Shown here in pieces: positions 1-2,826 of a DNA stretch of 5,514 bases. Source of the stretch: Verrucomicrobiota bacterium (lineage in GTDB: Bacteria > Chlamydiota > Chlamydiia > Chlamydiales > FEN-1388); assembly GCA_018239705.1 (NCBI GenBank), contig JAFEGS010000083.1, positions 1-5,514 of the forward strand. The letters run 5' to 3'. Positions within the stretch are counted from its first letter, which is position 1. Each line of letters opens with the position of its first letter. A model generated the notes under the pieces. It had not been told where the DNA came from and did not search any database. It saw only the letters and a program-made list of their open reading frames with translations. The translations under genes and the position numbers were made by a program.

Positions 1-133
1 CAGCCTCGGAAAATATGAAAGCGACGGCTGCATTCGAATGCAGACAAAAGATGTGGAAGAGCTCTTTGCCATTGTCTCTACACGAGAGACAATAGTGGAG
101 ATCGTCCCTGCATTTGAGCAGTGTAATTTTTAA
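1..133 (+). CDS. L,D-transpeptidase (YkuD domain), C-terminal fragment
   Basis: This is the 3' end of a gene that starts before the window; the reading frame begins with the codon at position 2 and gives 43 residues before the TAA at 131-133. Residues 7-13 of the fragment read SDGCIRM, which fits the S-x-G-C-[IV]-R active-site signature of YkuD-family L,D-transpeptidases, with the Cys as the catalytic nucleophile. The following D-V-E-E-L-F and the hydrophobic E-I-V-E-I-V strand match the usual end of this domain. Known members form 3-3 peptidoglycan cross-links or attach proteins to peptidoglycan in the periplasm. The residue before GC is Asp rather than the more common His. The gene lies 14 nt upstream of accA on the same strand, so co-transcription is likely. 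The N-terminal half, and with it any signal peptide or LysM domain, is outside the window. Confidence 0.78.
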   Translation, partial: SLGKYESDGCIRMQTKDVEELFAIVSTRETIVEIVPAFEQCNF

Positions 134-135
134 GT

Positions 136-141
136 TAAGGA
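136..141 (+). promoter_or_regulatory. Ribosome-binding site of accA
   Basis: TAAGGA lies 6 nt before the ATG at 148 and fixes that start. It sits inside the short gap after the upstream stop codon, and no promoter-like boxes fit in this gap, so accA is probably read from a promoter further upstream. Confidence 0.7.
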
Positions 142-147
142 TAGATA

Positions 148-1134
148 ATGACGGAAGAGCAGAGCTTTTACCTGCCTCATGAGAAGCAGATATTTGAGTA
201 TATAAAAACTATAGAACATCTCAAAAAGCAAAACCAGGCAAACCCACTCTTCACCAATGAGATCCGCCAGCTCGAGTTAAAGCTGGAAAGCGTGCAAAAA
301 GAGATCTACGATGGCCTTACTGCATGGGATCGAGTGCTTATCTCCCGTCATCCGAAGCGTCCTCACACTATCGATTACGTAAAACACATTGCCAATGACT
401 TTGTTGAGCTTTTTGGCGACCGCCTCTATGGCGATGATACCTCGATTATTGGCGGCTTTGCCACAATCGATGGCGTAAAGTGTATGCTTATCGGCCAGGA
501 AAAGGGCAGCGATACAGAGTCTCGCGTGAAGCGCAACTTTGGTATGGTCAACCCTGAAGGATTTCGAAAAGCAATACGCCTCATGAAGCTAGCAGAGCGG
601 TTCCAGCTGCCGGTTGTCTCGTTGATAGACACACCAGGCGCCTATCCGGGGCTCGAAGCTGAGCAGCGAGGACAGGGCTGGGCAATTGCTCACAACTTGC
701 GCGAAATGGCAGCACTTGCCACGCCGATCATCGCTCTTGTTATCGGAGAGGGCTGCTCAGGCGGTGCTCTAGGCATTGGAGTTGGCGATGTTGTTGGTAT
801 CTTGCAGCACTCCTACTACGCTGTGATCAGTCCGGAAGGCTGTGCATCGATCCTCTGGAAAGACACAAGCAAAAAGCAAGAGGCAGCTACTGCGCTCAAG
901 CTTAATGCTGAGCAGCTTTTAGAGCTTGGCATCGTCGACGAAGTGATCCCTGAGCCTATGGGCGGCGCGCACCACAACCCAGGGGTGGTCTTTGAGAGCG
1001 TAAAGACCTTTATCTCTACCCAGTATCACATTCTCAAGAGAATCCCTAAGGAGCTCCTGCTCGAGCAGCGCTACATGAAGTTTCGCTGTATGGGAGAATT
1101 TGTTGAGGCCTCTGCCGCCGGAAAGGTGTCATAG
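148..1134 (+). CDS. accA: Acetyl-CoA carboxylase carboxyltransferase subunit alpha
   Basis: AccA pairs with AccD to form the carboxyltransferase of bacterial acetyl-CoA carboxylase. It moves the carboxyl group from carboxybiotin on AccB to acetyl-CoA and makes malonyl-CoA, the first committed step of cytosolic fatty-acid synthesis. The 328-residue product is full length (family about 315-325). Visible family motifs are GQEKG (116-120), RNFGM (129-133), PEGFRKA (136-142), DTPGAYPG (161-168), AEQRGQ (171-176), GEGCSGGALGI (200-210), the ISPEGCASILWK block (227-238) and EPMGGAHHNP (269-278). The N-terminal helical region (about 10-55) contains LPHEKQ, which together with the C-terminal part resembles chlamydial AccA proteins. 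The ATG at 148 has a good ribosome-binding site. The gene follows an L,D-transpeptidase gene closely and ends 12 nt before a mobile element, so any original downstream partner or terminator has been displaced. Nothing is truncated and all key glycines are present. Confidence 0.97.
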   Translation: MTEEQSFYLPHEKQIFEYIKTIEHLKKQNQANPLFTNEIRQLELKLESVQKEIYDGLTAWDRVLISRHPKRPHTIDYVKHIANDFVELFGDRLYGDDTSIIGGFATIDGVKCMLIGQEKGSDTESRVKRNFGMVNPEGFRKAIRLMKLAERFQLPVVSLIDTPGAYPGLEAEQRGQGWAIAHNLREMAALATPIIALVIGEGCSGGALGIGVGDVVGILQHSYYAVISPEGCASILWKDTSKKQEAATALKLNAEQLLELGIVDEVIPEPMGGAHHNPGVVFESVKTFISTQYHILKRIPKELLLEQRYMKFRCMGEFVEASAAGKVS

Positions 1135-1146
1135 CGTTCGCCCATG

Positions 1147-1267
1147 ATCATCGCGGTAGCGATGATTCTCTGTGTAGCCCACACCCAGCTGCGAGGGAGC
1201 TTGCGACCGAGCGAGCACAGGTGTGGGTTGTCAATAAAAAAACACGAATGTACCGCGGTAGTGGTAC
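1147..1267 (+). repeat. Left inverted arm (REP-like, three hairpins)
   Basis: In order: the hairpin ATCATCGC-GGTA-GCGATGAT (1147-1166, perfect 8-bp stem); GTAG (1174-1177) followed at once by the stem CCCACACC (1178-1185), which pairs with GGTGTGGG (1220-1227); and a final hairpin at 1250-1267 with a 7-bp stem including one G-T pair and again a GGTA loop. Within the large loop, GCGAG (1191-1195) can pair with CTTGC (1200-1204) around GGAG. The arm ends one base before the stop codon of the transposase gene. A run of seven A (1236-1242) lies between the large and the inner hairpin. Confidence 0.85.
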
Positions 1268-1268
1268 C

Positions 1269-1721
1269 TCATTCTAGTACAAAACGTGGATCATAGCTGA
1301 TGCCATGCGCATCTAAAAAACCAATAAATTCTTCCTGAAAAGGCTGTTTGAGATGATGTTCTTCCTGATTTTGGATGTAGCGTTTCACTGCTTGTACGGT
1401 TGACATGCCGACAGAAAACGCCCCATAGCCGTCTTGCCACCCAAATTTTCCTTTTTCTGGAAAAGTTTTTTGAACCCACTTTGAGGATGTCGTTTTTATC
1501 TGACGAATTAAATCAGAGAGATTCATACTCGGCTTAATGCCTAATAGTATGTGAATATGGTCAGGCATCCCATTCATGGCGATGATTTTTGAGTCTTCAT
1601 CATTAGCGATCTGACGTATATAACCGTAAAGGCGGTTTTTTATTTCGGGAAGAATGAGAGGGCATCGCTCCTTTGTCGACCAAACAAGATGAAAGAGCAT
1701 GCTGGAGTAACTGTGTGCCAT
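1269..1721 (-). CDS. IS200-like / REP-associated tyrosine transposase (Y1_Tnp)
   Basis: The 150-residue protein is a complete single-domain Y1 transposase of the HUH endonuclease superfamily. Such enzymes cut single-stranded DNA at a hairpin-guided tetranucleotide through a 5'-phosphotyrosine intermediate. The metal-binding pair is His55-Ile-His57 in MPDHIHILLG (52-61), and the catalytic Tyr is most likely Tyr115 in VKRYIQNQ, with Gln119 in the family's Y-x3-Q arrangement. The N-terminal FHLVWSTK (10-17), the W-x-D-G-Y-G-A-F-S-V stretch (95-104) and the EEHH (120-123) are further family features. The ATG complements 1719-1721 and is preceded by AAGAAGG (complement of 1727-1733). No frameshift or missing catalytic residue is seen, so the enzyme may be active. 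It converges on accA. There is no TnpB/IscB partner. Membership in a RAYT group rather than plain IS200 rests mainly on the flanking inverted arms. Confidence 0.93.
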   Translation of the reverse strand: MAHSYSSMLFHLVWSTKERCPLILPEIKNRLYGYIRQIANDEDSKIIAMNGMPDHIHILLGIKPSMNLSDLIRQIKTTSSKWVQKTFPEKGKFGWQDGYGAFSVGMSTVQAVKRYIQNQEEHHLKQPFQEEFIGFLDAHGISYDPRFVLE

Positions 1722-1726
1722 AATTA

Positions 1727-1733
1727 CCTTCTT
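1727..1733 (-). promoter_or_regulatory. Ribosome-binding site of the transposase gene
   Basis: On the minus strand this reads AAGAAGG and lies 5 nt before the ATG. It supports the start at 1721 over an upstream start, since the region beyond it belongs to the repeat arm. Confidence 0.55.
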
Positions 1734-1740
1734 TTAGAAA

Positions 1741-1858
1741 TGCCACTACCGTGGCATGGCTGCATTTTTTATCAATAACCCACACCTGCGCGCATCGGTC
1801 GCAGGCTCCCTCGTCGCTGGGTGTGGGCTACACAGAGAATCATCGCTACCGCGATGAA
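1741..1858 (-). repeat. Right inverted arm (REP-like, three hairpins)
   Basis: This is the mirror copy of the left arm. Read on the minus strand it has the outer hairpin with GGTA loop (core 1840-1857, 7-bp stem), GTAG (1828-1831) followed by the stem CCCACACC/GGTGTGGG (1820-1827 with 1779-1786), and the inner hairpin TGCCAC-GGTA-GTGGCA (1756-1741). Compared with the left inner hairpin, an A-T pair has become G-C and a G-T pair has become A-T, so the pairing is kept although the bases differ. The loop of the large stem has diverged more than the outer 43 bases. Confidence 0.85.
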
Positions 1859-1956
1859 TACGGTCAAACACAGCGACTATACCAAATTTGTTCTTAACCC
1901 CAGCCAGTTTTCATCTTATTAATAATTTCTTGCCAAAAATGAATACTCTTATTTTA

Positions 1957-1984
1957 TTGAATTAAATTTTTAATTTGATAAAAT
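1957..1984 (+). promoter_or_regulatory. Candidate sigma-70/66-type promoter for the chaperone-effector unit
   Basis: TTGAAT (1957-1962) and TAAAAT (1979-1984) are separated by 16 nt in a strongly AT-rich stretch. Transcription would begin near 1991, giving a leader of about 30 nt before the ATG at 2021. The match is good, but such boxes occur easily by chance in AT-rich DNA. It is the best candidate between the mobile element and the chaperone gene. Confidence 0.45.
1960..1975. promoter_or_regulatory. 16-bp palindrome within the promoter, possible operator
   Basis: AATTAAA-TT-TTTAATT is a perfect 7+7 inverted repeat with a 2-bp centre. It occupies most of the spacer between the proposed -35 and -10 boxes, where a dimeric repressor would block polymerase. 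It is composed only of A and T, so chance origin is quite possible, and no regulator gene is in the window. Confidence 0.25.
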
Positions 1985-2010
1985 AAAAGATAGGAGTAAT
2001 GCAAAGCAAA

Positions 2011-2017
2011 AAGGTGA
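2011..2017 (+). promoter_or_regulatory. Ribosome-binding site of the chaperone gene
   Basis: AAGGTGA matches the AGGTGA part of the Shine-Dalgarno consensus just before the ATG at 2021. A second purine-rich site, TAGGAG (1991-1996), lies in front of an out-of-frame ATG at 1999 that opens only a 14-codon frame, so it does not move the start of the main gene. Confidence 0.55.
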
Positions 2018-2020
2018 GAG

Positions 2021-2794
2021 ATGAAAGAACAGAGGAAAAATAGAGACCGGTCAGATCAAAGCTTTGATGTAGCATTAGAAGACTATATCAATCATGTCGT
2101 TGCCGCTGAAAAAGAAGACTATAAGCCCGGTCTTCGCCCTTTCTCAGCGTATGAAGCAGAAATTCGATCCAAATTACATGAAGTTTTCAACTTTTTTAAC
2201 ACAGCCATTGCTAATGGCTACCGTGCGCTTATTGAAGAGCTTAAGGCTGAAATGGAAGCTTCTGAGTCAAAAGAGGACCTTCTCGCTCTCGCAGCGGTGA
2301 ATCCGGAAAATCTCAACATTTTCGATGACAACGATGCCCTCGTAAAGGCTTTTGAAGAGGGTACTGATATCTATGAACTTCTCGGGTTTTCAGAGAAGTC
2401 GCTGAATGTGTTCTATCACGCAGTACGCCGCATGATCGACAATAAATCGTTCAAGAAAGCGCGCGATGCCTGCTACTTTTTAGTGACAATAGCACCTTGG
2501 GTACCCCAGTTTTGGATCTCTTTAGGTAGATGCGACATAGGGCTTGGAGCATATGATGTTGCGTATCAGGAATTTATCCAGGCAATAGACATCGATCCCA
2601 CAGACAGCATTGCCTATCAGGAGCTCGTAGACCTTCTGATAGAGACGCATGAATTCAACAAAGCGACTAGCGTATGCAATGCCGGGCTGCAGATGGCATC
2701 CGAGCATAGCCAAGAACCATGGGCCGCGCCACTTCGAGCAAGGCTTGAGGGGATACTTAATGATGTTCAGAATGCATTTCGTAAAGTCAAATAA
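2021..2794 (+). CDS. SycD/LcrH-type class II type III secretion chaperone (TPR)
   Basis: The 257-residue protein has three tetratricopeptide repeats in its C-terminal half, at about 128-161, 162-195 and 196-229. The middle one is clearest: F-W-I-S-L-G-R-C and Y-D-V-A-Y-Q-E-F-I-Q-A-I-D-I-D-P. Three TPRs after a leading helix, with the A-x-x-L-V-T-I-A-P-W turn between the first two, is the arrangement of SycD/LcrH/IpgC chaperones, which hold type III translocators and some effectors in the cytoplasm before secretion. The family is normally about 160-230 residues; here about 120 residues precede the first TPR, so the N-terminal extension is unusually long. That extension is charged, probably helical, and not recognised. 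The gene is 32 nt upstream of a large effector-like gene on the same strand, which is the likely client. There is no signal peptide. An ordinary TPR protein is the main alternative. Confidence 0.75.
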   Translation: MKEQRKNRDRSDQSFDVALEDYINHVVAAEKEDYKPGLRPFSAYEAEIRSKLHEVFNFFNTAIANGYRALIEELKAEMEASESKEDLLALAAVNPENLNIFDDNDALVKAFEEGTDIYELLGFSEKSLNVFYHAVRRMIDNKSFKKARDACYFLVTIAPWVPQFWISLGRCDIGLGAYDVAYQEFIQAIDIDPTDSIAYQELVDLLIETHEFNKATSVCNAGLQMASEHSQEPWAAPLRARLEGILNDVQNAFRKVK

Positions 2795-2815
2795 ATCGTG
2801 CCATATAGGCATTGG

Positions 2816-2821
2816 AAGGAG
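2816..2821 (+). promoter_or_regulatory. Ribosome-binding site of the large effector-like gene
   Basis: AAGGAG, a near-perfect Shine-Dalgarno sequence, lies 5 nt before the ATG at 2827 and decides this start over the in-frame ATG at 2845. It is the strongest such site in the window, suggesting efficient translation within the two-gene transcript. Confidence 0.8.
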
Positions 2822-2826
2822 CGGTT

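Larger units (their letters stand above)
1147..1858. mobile_element. RAYT/IS200-like element bounded by inverted REP-like arms
   Basis: About 712 bp: one minus-strand transposase gene (1269-1721) between two inverted arms (1147-1267 and 1741-1858). The outer 43 bases of the two arms match at 42 positions when one is reverse-complemented. Similarity then continues in patches to the inner hairpins. Each arm has a small outer hairpin, a larger stem preceded by GTAG, and a small inner hairpin. A single HUH transposase between inverted palindromes tagged with GTAG is the known layout of REP-associated tyrosine transposase (RAYT) loci. Classical IS200/IS605 elements, by contrast, lack long inverted ends. 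No target-site duplication is visible, as expected for this enzyme class. The left edge lies 12 nt after the accA stop. The exact element ends are inferred from where the arm identity stops. Confidence 0.8.

Noticed and set aside
1236..1267. Inner hairpin plus T-run as an intrinsic terminator of the transposase gene
   Set aside because: On the minus strand the seven-T run begins about 7 nt after the stem, too far for a normal intrinsic terminator. The mirror arm has the same layout in front of the gene, so the structure belongs to the repeat and not specifically to termination.
1603..1785. Short minus-strand frame running from the right arm into the transposase gene
   Set aside because: It is a different frame of the transposase region and hairpin arm, with no recognisable product; the 150-residue frame has all the catalytic motifs.
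1147..1858. CRISPR array or toxin-antitoxin module
   Set aside because: There are only two inverted arm copies, with no direct repeats at regular spacing, and the single gene between them is clearly an HUH transposase.
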